DNA of 64,000 nt from Alphaproteobacteria bacterium. GTDB lineage: Bacteria; Pseudomonadota; Alphaproteobacteria; JANSWW01. Every line of letters starts with the position of its first letter. The first letter of the stretch is position 1. This document shows positions 11,306-20,219 of this stretch, one piece after another. The stretch lies in contig JANSWW010000001.1 of the NCBI GenBank assembly GCA_024743275.1, positions 124,001 through 188,000 on the forward strand, read 5' to 3'. Position numbers and translations under genes: made by a program. A model generated the notes under the pieces. That model had not been told where the DNA came from. It worked only from the letters and a program-made list of their open reading frames with translations, and searched no databases.

Positions 11306-11967
11306 ACGGCCCAACGGCTGCGGGGGCTCCCTACGACCCGCCCCGCGATTGCGCGGCCTGCCCCCGGCTGGTCGCCTTTCGTCGGCAGAACAGCGAGAAG
11401 TTCCCCGGCTATTTCAACGGTGCGGTGCCCAGCTTCGGCGATGAGAACGCGGCCCTGTTGATCGTCGGCCTCGCCCCCGGCCTCCACGGAGCGAACCAGA
11501 CCGGCCGCCCCTTCACCGGGGACTATGCCGGCGACCTGCTCTACGGGACGCTCGACCTGTTCGGATTCACCGACGGGACCTATGGCAAGACGGTCGCCGA
11601 CGGGCTGTCCCTCCAGAATGCCCGGATCACCAACGCCGTCCGGTGCGTACCGCCGGAAAACAAACCCGTCGGCGCCGAGCCGAAGACCTGCCGGCCCTAT
11701 CTCGTGGCCGAACTATCGCGGCCGAGCCTCCGGGCGGTGCTGGCCCTCGGCAAGCTCGCCCACGACAACGTCCTGGCGGCCTCTGGCCTGAAGCTCTCGG
11801 CGGCGAAATTCGGCCATGGGGCGGTGCATTCGGTCGGGGCGTTGACGCTGTTCGACAGCTATCACTGTTCGCGCTACAACACGAACACCGGTCGCCTTAC
11901 GCCAGAGATGTTCGAGGACGTGTTCCGGTCGATCCGGTCCTTCCTCGCCGGCCAGGTCATGACCTGA
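11302..11967 (+). CDS. Uracil-DNA glycosylase, family 5 (UDGb-type)
   Basis: 221 residues beginning with GTG that overlaps the NYN stop codon (GTGA). It removes uracil, and in this family also hypoxanthine and other deaminated bases, from DNA. Four cysteines at 17, 20, 115 and 130 (DCAACPRL, AVRCVPPEN, PKTCRPYL) fit the [4Fe-4S] cluster of family 4/5 enzymes. Motif A is GLAPGLHGANQTGRPFTGD, which has GLAPG and lacks a catalytic acid as expected for family 5, and motif B is HCSRYNTNTGRLT. Translationally coupled to the NYN nuclease; converges on smpB with a 2-base gap. Confidence 0.92.
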   Translation: MNGPTAAGAPYDPPRDCAACPRLVAFRRQNSEKFPGYFNGAVPSFGDENAALLIVGLAPGLHGANQTGRPFTGDYAGDLLYGTLDLFGFTDGTYGKTVADGLSLQNARITNAVRCVPPENKPVGAEPKTCRPYLVAELSRPSLRAVLALGKLAHDNVLAASGLKLSAAKFGHGAVHSVGALTLFDSYHCSRYNTNTGRLTPEMFEDVFRSIRSFLAGQVMT

Positions 11968-11969
11968 GG

Positions 11970-12452
11970 TCAGCCCTTTTCCCGCATCAAACGCTGTTTC
12001 TGTCGCTGCCAGTCGCGCTTCTTCTCGGTCTCGCGCTTGTCGTGCTGTTTCTTGCCGCGGGCGATGCCGAGGGCGAGCTTGGCGATGCCGCGCGGATTGA
12101 AATAGAGTTCGAGCGGGATGAGGGTCGCGCCCTCGCGCTGGATCATGCCGGTGAGCCGATCCACCTCGCGTTTGTGCAGCAGCAGCTTCCGGTGACGCCG
12201 GGGCTGGTGACTGTCGAACTTGTTGGCGGGGCTGTACTCCGAAATATGGGAGTTGATCAGCCAGATCTCGCCCTTCTCGGCCGAGGCATAGCTTTCCTGA
12301 ATCGACGCGCGACCGTTGCGGAGCGCCTTGACCTCGGTTCCGGTCAGGGCGATCCCCGCTTCGATCACGTCGTCGATGAAGTAGTCGTGCCGGGCCTTCT
12401 TATTGAGCGCGATCGACTTTTTGGTCCGCCCGGTCTTCGCTGGGGCGTTCAT
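11970..12452 (-). CDS. smpB: SsrA-binding protein
   Basis: 160 residues. SmpB carries tmRNA into stalled ribosomes for trans-translation. The family pattern is complete: [40 protein letters not shown], the central [18 protein letters not shown], and a basic C-terminal tail ([20 protein letters not shown]) that folds into the mRNA channel. Located between the uracil-DNA glycosylase and dapA; the smpB-dapA order is common in alphaproteobacteria. The tmRNA gene itself was not found in this window. Confidence 0.96.
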   Translation of the reverse strand: MNAPAKTGRTKKSIALNKKARHDYFIDDVIEAGIALTGTEVKALRNGRASIQESYASAEKGEIWLINSHISEYSPANKFDSHQPRRHRKLLLHKREVDRLTGMIQREGATLIPLELYFNPRGIAKLALGIARGKKQHDKRETEKKRDWQRQKQRLMREKG

Positions 12453-12507
12453 TTCTTATCTCCGGGGCCAGTGCCCTAACACAAGGGTCCTGCCCGAAAC
12501 GAGGAAC

Positions 12508-13395
12508 TCAGTTGAGGATGCCCGCGCTGCGCATGGCGGCTTCCACCTGGCGCTTGGCACCGTCGCTGATCTCCGACATGGGAAGCCGGAGGTCGGATTT
12601 GCAGAGGCCGAGCAGAGAGGCAGCGTATTTCACCGGCGCCGGGTTGGTCTCGCAGAACAACGCGTCGTGCAGCGGCATCAACCGTTCCTGGATCCGCTTG
12701 GCGGCGGTGTAGTCGTCCTTGTGGCAGGCCTCGTGCAGTTGGGAGACCAGCGCCGGGGCGACATTGGCGGTGACCGAGATCACCCCGTGGCCGTCGGCGA
12801 TCCGGAAGGCGAGCTGGGTGCCGTCCTCGCCGGAGAGATTGACGAAATCCGCGCCGCACTGCTCCCGGGTCCGGTAGGGCCGCACCACGTCGTTGGAGGC
12901 GTCCTTCACCCCGATGATGTTGTCCACCTTGGCAAGGCGTCCCATGGTCTCCGGCGTCATGTCGACCGCCGTCCGGCCCGGAACGTTGTAGATCAGGATC
13001 GGAATGTCGACCGCCGACGCGACGGCCTCGAAATGGCGGACCATCATCTCCTGGGTCGGCTTGTTGTAATAGGGGCAGACGAGCATCGCCGCGTCCGCAC
13101 CGTTTTCCTTCGCCGCCCGGGTGAGTTCGATCGCCTCCTCGGTGGAGTTGGAGCCGGTGCCCGCGACGACGGGCACGCGCCCGCCGGCGACCGCAATGGT
13201 GATCTCCGTCACCCGCTTGTCCTCGGCATGGCTCAGCGTCGGCGATTCGCCGGTGGTGCCGCAGGGAACGAGACCGTGAATGCCCTGAGCGATCTGCCAC
13301 TCGACGAATTTCTCGAGCGCTTTCTCATCCACTTTCCCATCGGACATCGGGGTGATCGTGGCGGTGAACGCGCCTTTGAAACGGCTGTCGGCCAT
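12508..13395 (-). CDS. dapA: 4-hydroxy-tetrahydrodipicolinate synthase
   Basis: 295 residues, standard length. It condenses pyruvate with aspartate semialdehyde in lysine/diaminopimelate synthesis. TIM-barrel signatures: PCGTTGESPTLSHAED (substrate site), VCPYYNKPTQE (catalytic Tyr), YNVPGRTAVDM, and IIGVKDASND with the Schiff-base lysine. It starts at the ATG at 13395 and reads toward smpB, 56 bases away. Its leader (13396 onward) holds an 8-bp inverted repeat listed separately. The product also feeds peptidoglycan, consistent with the divergent slt. Confidence 0.95.
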   Translation of the reverse strand: MADSRFKGAFTATITPMSDGKVDEKALEKFVEWQIAQGIHGLVPCGTTGESPTLSHAEDKRVTEITIAVAGGRVPVVAGTGSNSTEEAIELTRAAKENGADAAMLVCPYYNKPTQEMMVRHFEAVASAVDIPILIYNVPGRTAVDMTPETMGRLAKVDNIIGVKDASNDVVRPYRTREQCGADFVNLSGEDGTQLAFRIADGHGVISVTANVAPALVSQLHEACHKDDYTAAKRIQERLMPLHDALFCETNPAPVKYAASLLGLCKSDLRLPMSEISDGAKRQVEAAMRSAGILN

Positions 13396-13426
13396 GGCAG
13401 AATCCTCTTCTTTTTGAAGTCTTCAC

Positions 13427-13450
13427 ACGGGTGGGACAGCGGCCACCCGT
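13427..13450 (-). repeat. Inverted repeat in the dapA leader
   Basis: ACGGGTGG (13427-13434) and CCACCCGT (13443-13450) form a perfect 8-bp stem with an 8-base loop, 32 bases upstream of the dapA start. There is no T-run, so it is not a simple terminator. It could be an mRNA leader structure or a protein site. Nothing else recognisable was seen from 13451 to 13611. Confidence 0.4.
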
Positions 13451-13611
13451 CGCGGTAGAGCCGCGGACCATACGCCCTTGACCGTCCCGCTTCAATTGAA
13501 ACCGTTCACTTTGTCGCCAAGGGAGCGCCGGGGCCGTTGCTGCCCTGTTCGCCAGTGATTACCTTAGGGATGGTCAAGTAAGGAAATGCGAGCCCCCGCT
13601 GTTATCCGATG

Positions 13612-13793
13612 CTAGTGTCCCGAAACCGAAGTCCGTTGCGGAATGTGAGGCGGCACAAGACGAACTTCGGATCCGTAAGGACACGGGCACATTGTTGAAT
13701 CTCGTGCGGTTTTGGATTTGAAGGTCGTTTGGGAACGCGCCGTGGATACTATGACGAGCTTCAAATCCACCACACTCAAATCCACCACACTAG
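13612..13793. mobile_element. Candidate MITE-like element with CTAG ends
   Basis: A non-coding segment of about 180 bp bounded by CTAGTGT (13612-13618) and its complement ACACTAG (13787-13793), so both ends read CTAG with a central TA, the insertion preference of IS630/mariner-type elements. Inside are two further inverted repeats: GTGTCC/GGACAC (13615-13620 and 13679-13684) with CCGAAGT/ACTTCGG nested within (13626-13632, 13664-13670), and GGATTTGAAG/CTTCAAATCC (13714-13723, 13759-13768). A 15-bp tandem repeat ends it. No transposase is encoded. It lies only 10 bases before the slt start. Chromosomal copy number is unknown, so the call is tentative. Confidence 0.4.
13761..13790. repeat. 15-bp perfect tandem repeat, two copies
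   Basis: TCAAATCCACCACAC occurs at 13761-13775 and again immediately at 13776-13790. It lies at the right end of the candidate MITE and just upstream of slt. It may be a slippage duplication of the terminal sequence of that element. Confidence 0.85.
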
Positions 13794-13803
13794 GGAATTG
13801 CCG

Positions 13804-15822
13804 GTGAACTGGATCCGCCCCCTCGCCGTGGTACTGGTCTTCCTGTCGGCATGCCTCGCCGCGCCGGACCCGAGATCGGCCCGCGCCGCGGAAATCAGGC
13901 CGGCCGACCTCGTCCTGCTGGACCGTGCCCTGAAGGCCGTCGAGAAAAACCGGATCGCGGACGCGGAGCGGCAGAAGAGCCGGCTGGACGATGGTCTCGC
14001 GCGGGATCTGGTCGCCTGGTTCGACTATCGCCGCCCCAGAACGAAGGCCTCCTTCGAGGAGATCGCCAGCTTCCTGGAGCGGAACGGCGACTGGCCCGAG
14101 ACCGGCCGCCTGCGCGTCCATGCGGAACAGAAGCTCCCCGGCGACAAGGTCCAACCGGAACGCCTGCTGCGCTTTTTCGATCGTTACCCGGCGCTGACCC
14201 GTTTCGGCCGTACCGCCCATATCGAGGCGCTGACCGCCACCGGCGCGACGGCGGAGGCGACCGCGCTCATCCGGCGGGTCTGGATCGAGACCAATTTCCC
14301 CTCGACGGCCGAGCGGGCCTTCCGCCAGGCCTATGGCGACACTCTCCGCCGGGAGGATCATATCGCGCGCCTCGACCGGCTGGCCTGGGATGCCAAGGGC
14401 CGACAGATAGAGCGCATGCGCCGGCTCGTGCCCCAGGCGCAGCATCTCCTGGCCGACGCCAGGCTGGCGCTGAGGCAACTGTCGCCGGGCGTCGACGGGA
14501 AGATCGCCAGAGTGCCGCAGGATTTGCGAAGCCATCCCGGCCTCGTCTTCGAACGGGCGCGTTGGCGCCGGCTCAAGGGCCGGAACGAATCGGCCCGGGA
14601 CCTTTTGTGGAACAACGCCGAGAGCGGGGCGGCCATCCGGGCGTTCTGGCGGGAGCGTCATTTCCATGTCCGCGACGCCCTGCACGAAGGGGCGGTCAGC
14701 CAAGCCTATGTCATCGCCAAGGGTCATGGCTTCGAAAGCGGTCTGCCCTTCGCCCAGGGCGAGTTCCTCGCCGGATGGACGGCGCTGCGCTTCCTCATGG
14801 AGCCGAACCAGGCGCTGGGTCATTTCATCCAGCTTTTCGAGGGGGTGAGCACCCCGATCAGCAGGTCGCGGGCGGCCTATTGGGCCGGCCGGGCGGCCGA
14901 GGCCGCCGGCCTGGAAAGCGAGGCCGTCGGCTGGTACGAGCGGGCGGCGCGGCATGGCACGACCTTCTACGGACAACTGGCCGCCCACACCCTGAACAGG
15001 ACCCCGCCGATCCAGGCCGGGCCGAAGCCGACGCCGGCCCAAATCTCAGGCATTCTGAAGCGGCCGTTGGGCCGCGGAGCGACGATGCTGACGCTGATCG
15101 ACCGGCGAGATTTGGCGGAGGATTTCATGCGGGCGCTTGGGCTCGGGCTCAATCAGGCGGGTGATCGGATCGCGGCGATCCGCTATGCCCGCGAACTCGG
15201 CTTGCCCGGCCTCAGCGTCGCCCTCGCCCGGTCGGCCGCCTCGGACGGCATCGTTTCCCTGGAAGACGCGTTCCCGGTCTCCGGGCTCATCGACCCCGGC
15301 AATCCGGAGCCCGCGCTGGTCCACGCCATCATCCGGCAGGAAAGCCTGTTCGATCCGAGGGCGGTCAGCGGTGCCGGGGCGCGGGGCTTGATGCAGATCC
15401 TCCCGGCCACCGCCCGTCAAGAGGCGAAACGCCAAGGGCTCGGGTTCAGCCGGACCCGGCTGCTGGCCGATCCGGAATACAACATCCGTCTCGGGCGCGG
15501 CTATCTTCAGGGGCTGCTGGAACGCTATGACGGGCACTATGCGATGGCCATCGCCGCCTACAACGCCGGCCCCGGCAGAGTCGAACAGTGGATCCAGGAA
15601 TTCGGCGATCCGCGCCGCCCCGATGTCGACGTGATCGACTGGATCGAACTGATCCCGTTCTCGGAGACGCGAAACTATGTACAGCGCGTCCTCGAAGGGC
15701 TTACCGTTTACCGCATGACCCTGGACGACCCGCCCCTGGCCGAAGATCCCGCCCTCGCGCGGGCCGTCTGGTGTCTGACCGGATGCGAGCGTGTCTTTTC
15801 CTCGGAGGAACCGATCCGATGA
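13804..15822 (+). CDS. slt: Soluble lytic murein transglycosylase (Slt-type)
   Basis: 672 residues from GTG at 13804, chosen because a signal peptide (LAVVLVFLSACLAAPDPRSARA) then begins the protein; the frame is open further upstream into repeat DNA. The cysteine in LSACLA could be a lipobox, so it may be a lipoprotein. The long middle part is alpha-helical superhelix (U/L domains). The C-terminal SLT domain has catalytic E513 in IIRQESLFD, then GARGLMQILPATA and AIAAYNAGPGRVEQW. It cleaves the glycan strands of peptidoglycan to 1,6-anhydro products in the periplasm, which would be substrates for the AmpD-like amidase. It overlaps the next gene by four bases. Confidence 0.93.
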   Translation: MNWIRPLAVVLVFLSACLAAPDPRSARAAEIRPADLVLLDRALKAVEKNRIADAERQKSRLDDGLARDLVAWFDYRRPRTKASFEEIASFLERNGDWPETGRLRVHAEQKLPGDKVQPERLLRFFDRYPALTRFGRTAHIEALTATGATAEATALIRRVWIETNFPSTAERAFRQAYGDTLRREDHIARLDRLAWDAKGRQIERMRRLVPQAQHLLADARLALRQLSPGVDGKIARVPQDLRSHPGLVFERARWRRLKGRNESARDLLWNNAESGAAIRAFWRERHFHVRDALHEGAVSQAYVIAKGHGFESGLPFAQGEFLAGWTALRFLMEPNQALGHFIQLFEGVSTPISRSRAAYWAGRAAEAAGLESEAVGWYERAARHGTTFYGQLAAHTLNRTPPIQAGPKPTPAQISGILKRPLGRGATMLTLIDRRDLAEDFMRALGLGLNQAGDRIAAIRYARELGLPGLSVALARSAASDGIVSLEDAFPVSGLIDPGNPEPALVHAIIRQESLFDPRAVSGAGARGLMQILPATARQEAKRQGLGFSRTRLLADPEYNIRLGRGYLQGLLERYDGHYAMAIAAYNAGPGRVEQWIQEFGDPRRPDVDVIDWIELIPFSETRNYVQRVLEGLTVYRMTLDDPPLAEDPALARAVWCLTGCERVFSSEEPIR

Positions 15823-16547
15823 CGCGGTTCCCCTCGGTTCTAGCCGTCCTCACGCTGATTTCCGCGATCTCCTCGTTGCCCCCGTCCGCGAAGGCTCTCG
15901 AGCGGGTCGCCGTCGAACTGGTGCTGGCGGTCGATGTCTCCTCCTCGGTGAGCGACGAAGAGTTCAGCCTGCAAATGCGCGGAATCGCCGCCGGGTTCCG
16001 GGACCAGAAAGTGGTCGACGCGATCGAGCGGACCGAGGGCGGCATCGCGGTCGCGGTGCTTCAATGGTCCGGGATGGGGCGCCAAAGGCTGACCGGTGGC
16101 TGGTTCAAGCTGGTGTCGGCGGCAGACGCCTATGGCTACGCCGCCCTGGTCGAGACCTTCCCGCGCGAAATCGGCGGCGGCGCGACCGCCATCGGCGCCG
16201 CGATCCACGAGGCCATGCAGTCCCTCGACGCCAACGGCTATTTCGGGGCGCGGCAGGTGATCGACGTTTCCGGAGACGGCATCGCCAATGAGGGCACGTC
16301 GCCCCCCTTCATCGTCCGCCAGGCGGTGGACCGGGGTATTACGGTCAACGGCCTCGCGGTGGCCAACGAGGAGCCCAATCTCGCGAGCTATTACAGGGTC
16401 GGTGTGATCGGCGGTCCCGGCGCCTTCGTGATCGGGATCACGGACTACACCGATTTCGCCTCGGCCATGCGCCGCAAGCTGCTGGCCGAGATCGAGGGCA
16501 ACCCGGTCTCCGCCCTGCCCTTCCCGGATGCCGACGATCACGGTTGA
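15819..16547 (+). CDS. Secreted VWA-domain protein (DUF1194)
   Basis: 242 residues. A signal peptide (about 1-26, VLAVLTLISAISSLPPSAKA) is followed by a von Willebrand A domain with an intact MIDAS, D39-VSSS, and the later GGATAIGAAI and DVSGDGIAN motifs that complete metal binding. The family is DUF1194, of unknown function, periplasmic or exported. The start ATG overlaps the slt stop (ATGA), so it is translationally coupled to a cell-wall enzyme, which hints at envelope work. A paralogue lies at 51451-52218. Confidence 0.85.
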   Translation: MTRFPSVLAVLTLISAISSLPPSAKALERVAVELVLAVDVSSSVSDEEFSLQMRGIAAGFRDQKVVDAIERTEGGIAVAVLQWSGMGRQRLTGGWFKLVSAADAYGYAALVETFPREIGGGATAIGAAIHEAMQSLDANGYFGARQVIDVSGDGIANEGTSPPFIVRQAVDRGITVNGLAVANEEPNLASYYRVGVIGGPGAFVIGITDYTDFASAMRRKLLAEIEGNPVSALPFPDADDHG

Positions 16548-16556
16548 CCCGACGGG

Positions 16557-17432
16557 TTAAGCCGCTTTTCGGCCGGCGAAGGCGACGACCAACGCACCGG
16601 CGATGATCATGGCCGCCCCGATCCACGCCGTCTCGGTCGGCCAAATCGCGAAGAACAGGATGTCGTAGACCGCGGCGAACAGCAGCGTCATGTAGAAGGC
16701 GGGCATGACCACCGTCGCCGGGGCCCGCTTCATCGATTGGATGAAGAAGCTCTGGGCGATCACCATGGTGATCCCCAACGCCGCCATCAGGCCCCATTGC
16801 TGCGGACTCGGCGCCTGCCAGACCCAAAGGGCGGCAAACAGGGCGATCGACGCGCCGATCGCGTTGTTGATCAAGAGAATACGAAGCGGCGGCTCGCTAT
16901 CGCTCAGTTTCTTGATGAAAAGGCCCTCCGCGCCCATGAAACAGGCGGCGGCCAGCGCCACCAGGGCGGCCACCTGGAACGCATCGCTGCCGGGTTGGAT
17001 GATCACCATCGCGCCGGCGAGCGACAGGGACGCGGCCACGCCCTTCCGCCAGCCGAACAGTTCCCGCAGCACGATGACGGCCAGGATCATGGTGACGATG
17101 GGGCTCAAGAAACTGATGGCCGTCGCCTCGGCGAGCGGCATCAGGGCGACGGCCGCGAACATGCAGCTCACGCCGAGCCAGCCGCACACCGACCGCATCA
17201 GATGAACGCTCCAGCGGGTTCCGGTCCAGCCGGGTCGCAGGCCCGGGCGAACCGCGACCAACGCCCCGAGCGCCAGCAACGCGAACAGGAATCGCCCGGA
17301 ACTGACCTGGAGCGGGTGCATGCCGTCGAGGCCGAGTGCTTTGGCGAACAGGGTGGTCACGGCGAGCAACGCGCTGGCCATGACCATGCAAAGTACGCCG
17401 ATGACGGCGCCGTCGCGCAGCCTGGAGAACAT
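16557..17432 (-). CDS. EamA/DMT family permease
   Basis: 291 residues if started at the ATG at 17432 (MFSRLRDGAVIGVL), which fits the family better than the open extension to 17507 that would run into the antiporter gene. Two EamA repeats, ten helices; motifs include EATAISFLSPIVTMILAVIV and the second-half equivalent ending in PTETAWIGAAMIIAGAL. Substrate unknown. It is only one base downstream of the kefB-like stop, so it is probably co-transcribed with it, and it converges on the VWA gene. Confidence 0.85.
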   Translation of the reverse strand: MFSRLRDGAVIGVLCMVMASALLAVTTLFAKALGLDGMHPLQVSSGRFLFALLALGALVAVRPGLRPGWTGTRWSVHLMRSVCGWLGVSCMFAAVALMPLAEATAISFLSPIVTMILAVIVLRELFGWRKGVAASLSLAGAMVIIQPGSDAFQVAALVALAAACFMGAEGLFIKKLSDSEPPLRILLINNAIGASIALFAALWVWQAPSPQQWGLMAALGITMVIAQSFFIQSMKRAPATVVMPAFYMTLLFAAVYDILFFAIWPTETAWIGAAMIIAGALVVAFAGRKAA

Positions 17433-17433
17433 G

Positions 17434-19233
17434 TCAGGAAACCGCTGGTTTGGAGGAGCTTTGCCGCTCTTCCAACGCAGCCTGGTCCTCTTCCAGCAGA
17501 GTCTCAAGCTCTTTCGCCGCTTCCTGGGCGCTGGCGATCAGTTTGGTCTCGTCATCGTAGAAGGCGAGCTGCCGGTCCATCAGCGCCTCGTCATGCCGGC
17601 GGAAGGCGGCGACCGCCCGATCGGCAAGCGTCGAAGAGAAACCGAGCCCCCGATAGACCGCGGCGGCGGTCTTAAGCGAGCTCTCATAGGTCTCCCGCTC
17701 CACGAAATGCACGCCCAGCGCCAACAGCCGGTGGGCGACCTGCCGATTGCGGGCGCGGGCGTAGATCTTGACCTTCGGGAAATGGGTGCGGAGCAATTCC
17801 GCCGTCGCGACCGCCTGATCGGGCTCGTCGGAGGCGATGACGAAAATCTCCGCCTTGTCCACACCGGCGGCCCGCAGCAGATCGAGGTTGGCCGCGTTCC
17901 CATAATGCACGTCCCCGCCGAACCGGCGCACGGTGGCGAGCTGATCGGGATCGTTCTCCAGCGCCGTGAACGGCACATTCTTCATCCGCAGCAGACGGGC
18001 GACGATCTGGCCGAAGCGCCCGAAGCCGGCGATGATCACCCGTCCCTCGGGAACCATCGGCTCCTCGTCCGCATCCGGTTTCACCGCCCGTTCGGACATC
18101 AGTCCGAGGCTGGAGAACGCCATCACCAGCAACGGAGTGGCGACCATGGACAGGGTGACGACGAGGGTCAGCAGGCTGATGGTCTCGCCGGCGAGCCCAC
18201 CGCTGCCCTGAAGCACGGCGAAGAGAACGAAGGCGAACTCCCCGCCCTGGGCGAGATAGACCGCGAAGGCGAAGGCGCTTTGGCGCTTGATACCGAACAA
18301 GACCGCCAGGATCCCGAGGGCCAGCGCCTTCAGGATCACCAGACCGGCGACCAACCCGAGAACCGCCAGCGGTTCGGCGGCCAGCAGATTGAGATCGACG
18401 CCCATGCCGACGGCGATGAAGAACAGCCCCAGCAACAGGCCCTTGAAGGGCTCGATCGTCGATTCGAGCGCATGGCGGTATTCGCTATCGGCCAACAGCA
18501 CGCCCGCCAGGAAGGCCCCCAGGGCCATGGAAAGACCGGCCGTTTCCATGAGCGCGGCAATCCCCAGGACGACCAACAACGCGGCCGCCGTGAAGAGATC
18601 GCTGCTGCGGGTCCGCACAATGATCCGGAGGAAGGGACTGAGGAGATAGTGGCCGCCGACGATGACGGCCACGACCGTGAGGATCGCCAGGCCGATGGAC
18701 AGCCATTCGATCGAGGTTTGCCCGCCGGAGATCATCAAAGGCGTCAACGCCAGCAGGGGGATGACCGCGAGGTCCTGCATCAACAAGACGCTGAACCCGG
18801 CCCGTCCATGGGCTTTCGCCAGTTCGCCCCGCTCGGCCAGGATCTGGAGCACAAAGGCGGTCGAGGAGAGCGACAGGATCAGGCCGATGACCAGCGCCTC
18901 CATGGCGCCGAGGCCCAGAAGGTAACCGGCACCGCCCAGGAAGAAGGTGGTCAGGGCGATCTGCCCACCGCCCAGACCGAAGATGGACTTGCGCATCGCC
19001 CACAGACGGCTCGGATGCAGTTCCAGGCCGATGATGAACAGCAACATCACCACGCCGATTTCCGAGAAATGCAGAATGTGCTCCACATCCCCGACCAGTC
19101 CGAGCACCGCCGGGCCGATGACGATGCCGGCCCCGAGATAGCCGAGAACCGACCCGAGCCCCAGCCAGCGGAACAGAGGCACCGCGATCACGGCCGCGAT
19201 GAGGAACAGCGTTGCTTCTAGAACAAATCCCAT
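17434..19233 (-). CDS. Monovalent cation:proton antiporter-2 (KefB/KefC type)
   Basis: 599 residues from the ATG at 19233, which is preceded by GGAGGGCGG; the frame is open upstream but the length then matches KefB (about 600). Residues 1-380 hold about 12 membrane helices of the CPA2 fold (GSVLGYLGAGIVIGPAVLGL near the start, QGGEFAFVLFAVL later). Residues about 400-515 are an RCK/TrkA-N nucleotide-binding domain, VIIAGFGRFGQIVARLL, with a second acidic patch after ALENDPDQ. Such proteins export potassium in exchange for protons under electrophile or glutathione control. No separate KefF/KefG partner is adjacent. Confidence 0.88.
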   Translation of the reverse strand: MGFVLEATLFLIAAVIAVPLFRWLGLGSVLGYLGAGIVIGPAVLGLVGDVEHILHFSEIGVVMLLFIIGLELHPSRLWAMRKSIFGLGGGQIALTTFFLGGAGYLLGLGAMEALVIGLILSLSSTAFVLQILAERGELAKAHGRAGFSVLLMQDLAVIPLLALTPLMISGGQTSIEWLSIGLAILTVVAVIVGGHYLLSPFLRIIVRTRSSDLFTAAALLVVLGIAALMETAGLSMALGAFLAGVLLADSEYRHALESTIEPFKGLLLGLFFIAVGMGVDLNLLAAEPLAVLGLVAGLVILKALALGILAVLFGIKRQSAFAFAVYLAQGGEFAFVLFAVLQGSGGLAGETISLLTLVVTLSMVATPLLVMAFSSLGLMSERAVKPDADEEPMVPEGRVIIAGFGRFGQIVARLLRMKNVPFTALENDPDQLATVRRFGGDVHYGNAANLDLLRAAGVDKAEIFVIASDEPDQAVATAELLRTHFPKVKIYARARNRQVAHRLLALGVHFVERETYESSLKTAAAVYRGLGFSSTLADRAVAAFRRHDEALMDRQLAFYDDETKLIASAQEAAKELETLLEEDQAALEERQSSSKPAVS

Positions 19234-19313
19234 CGGGCGACCGCCCTCCTCGTCCTGACCAACATCGCGTTGACCACAAAAGTGAAATGGACCGCCATTC
19301 CCGCTTTCAAGCG

Positions 19314-20219
19314 CTAGCCTTGGTCCCGCTGGCCTTCGACCGGCACGACATCGACGGCCTGACTGCTTTTCTGGGATCCGGAGGACTTCAGAATGCCCTT
19401 CACCGGAGAGACATCGGCATAGTCGCGGCCATGGCCGACGACGATGTGATCGGCGCCGACCATCAACGCGTTGGTCGGATCGTATTCGACCCAGCCGCCG
19501 TCCACCCCGCACCAGGCCCGAACCCAGGCATGCATGGCATCGGCGCCCTCCAGCCGCTCCTTGCCCTCGGGCGGAATGGTGCGCAGATAGCCGCTGACAT
19601 AGGCCGCCGGGACCCCGATCCCGCGCAGTCCACCGATCATGATGTGGGTGAAGTCCTGGCACACCCCGTGCCGGCGCTCGAAGGCTTCGGCCGGCGGCGT
19701 GTCGACCGTGGTCGCCTCCGCGTCGAACCGCATGTCCCGGTGCAGCGCCCTGCCCAGCGTGCGCACCGCCTCCAACGCCGTCATGCGGGGGCTGATCTGC
19801 TCCTTGGCATAGGCGGTGATCGCCGGCTCGTCGGCGACGCGGGGGGATGAAGCGAGGAAATGATGCGGCGACTCCGCGTCGAGACTGCGGATCTGGGCGA
19901 TCTCGCCGGCCAGATCCTTCAATCGGGCCGAAACGTCGAATGTGGGAGGAAGAGCCAGCCTCTCGACCCGGGCCTTGACCCGGAAGGCAAGATGATCGTG
20001 CGCTCCCTCATGGCGCACATCGACCGCCCGATTGCCGAAGAAGTCGGTCTGCGTCACCTGTTCGGCCGCCCTCGGCGAGATCGAAAGGCGCTGAACCACC
20101 GTGCGCTGCTCACCGGGGATATCCGCCGGGATGAGCCGCACCACATGCCGGCCGGAGCTGGCGGCGGCGTCGTAGTCATAGGCGATCTCGGCGGTGATGT
20201 CGTAGAGCATGCCGGTCAC
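19314..20219 (-). CDS. Transglutaminase-like cysteine protease/ligase
   Basis: 301 residues with an N-terminal beta region (Bact_transglu_N, about 1-95, including FFGNRAVDV) and a transglutaminase core whose triad is intact: C187 in GVCQDFTHI, H230 in MHAWVRAW, D247 in WVEYDPTN. The trailing motif GHGRDYADVSPVKGI is typical of the COG1305 subgroup. It ends the three-gene set with the ATP-grasp/alpha-E protein and the large DUF2126 protein; its start overlaps the ATP-grasp gene stop by four bases. No signal peptide is seen, so it is probably cytoplasmic. Family members act as proteases, amidases or cross-linkers; the substrate is unknown. Confidence 0.88.
   Translation of the reverse strand: MTGMLYDITAEIAYDYDAAASSGRHVVRLIPADIPGEQRTVVQRLSISPRAAEQVTQTDFFGNRAVDVRHEGAHDHLAFRVKARVERLALPPTFDVSARLKDLAGEIAQIRSLDAESPHHFLASSPRVADEPAITAYAKEQISPRMTALEAVRTLGRALHRDMRFDAEATTVDTPPAEAFERRHGVCQDFTHIMIGGLRGIGVPAAYVSGYLRTIPPEGKERLEGADAMHAWVRAWCGVDGGWVEYDPTNALMVGADHIVVGHGRDYADVSPVKGILKSSGSQKSSQAVDVVPVEGQRDQG

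Noticed and set aside
11954..11980. Palindrome AGGTCATGACCT and short TGACC/GGTCA stem followed by CCCTTTT between the UDG and smpB stops
   Set aside because: It looks like a small bidirectional terminator, but the stem is only five base pairs and most of it is coding sequence. Not enough to call.
13612..15042. Minus-strand frame of 476 codons across the slt gene and the repeat region
   Set aside because: It is a shadow of slt; the part in the repeat region has no similarity to a transposase that I can recognise.
16545..16560. ACCC-GAC-GGGT stem at the converging stops of the VWA and EamA genes
   Set aside because: A 4-bp stem without a T-run is likely by chance.
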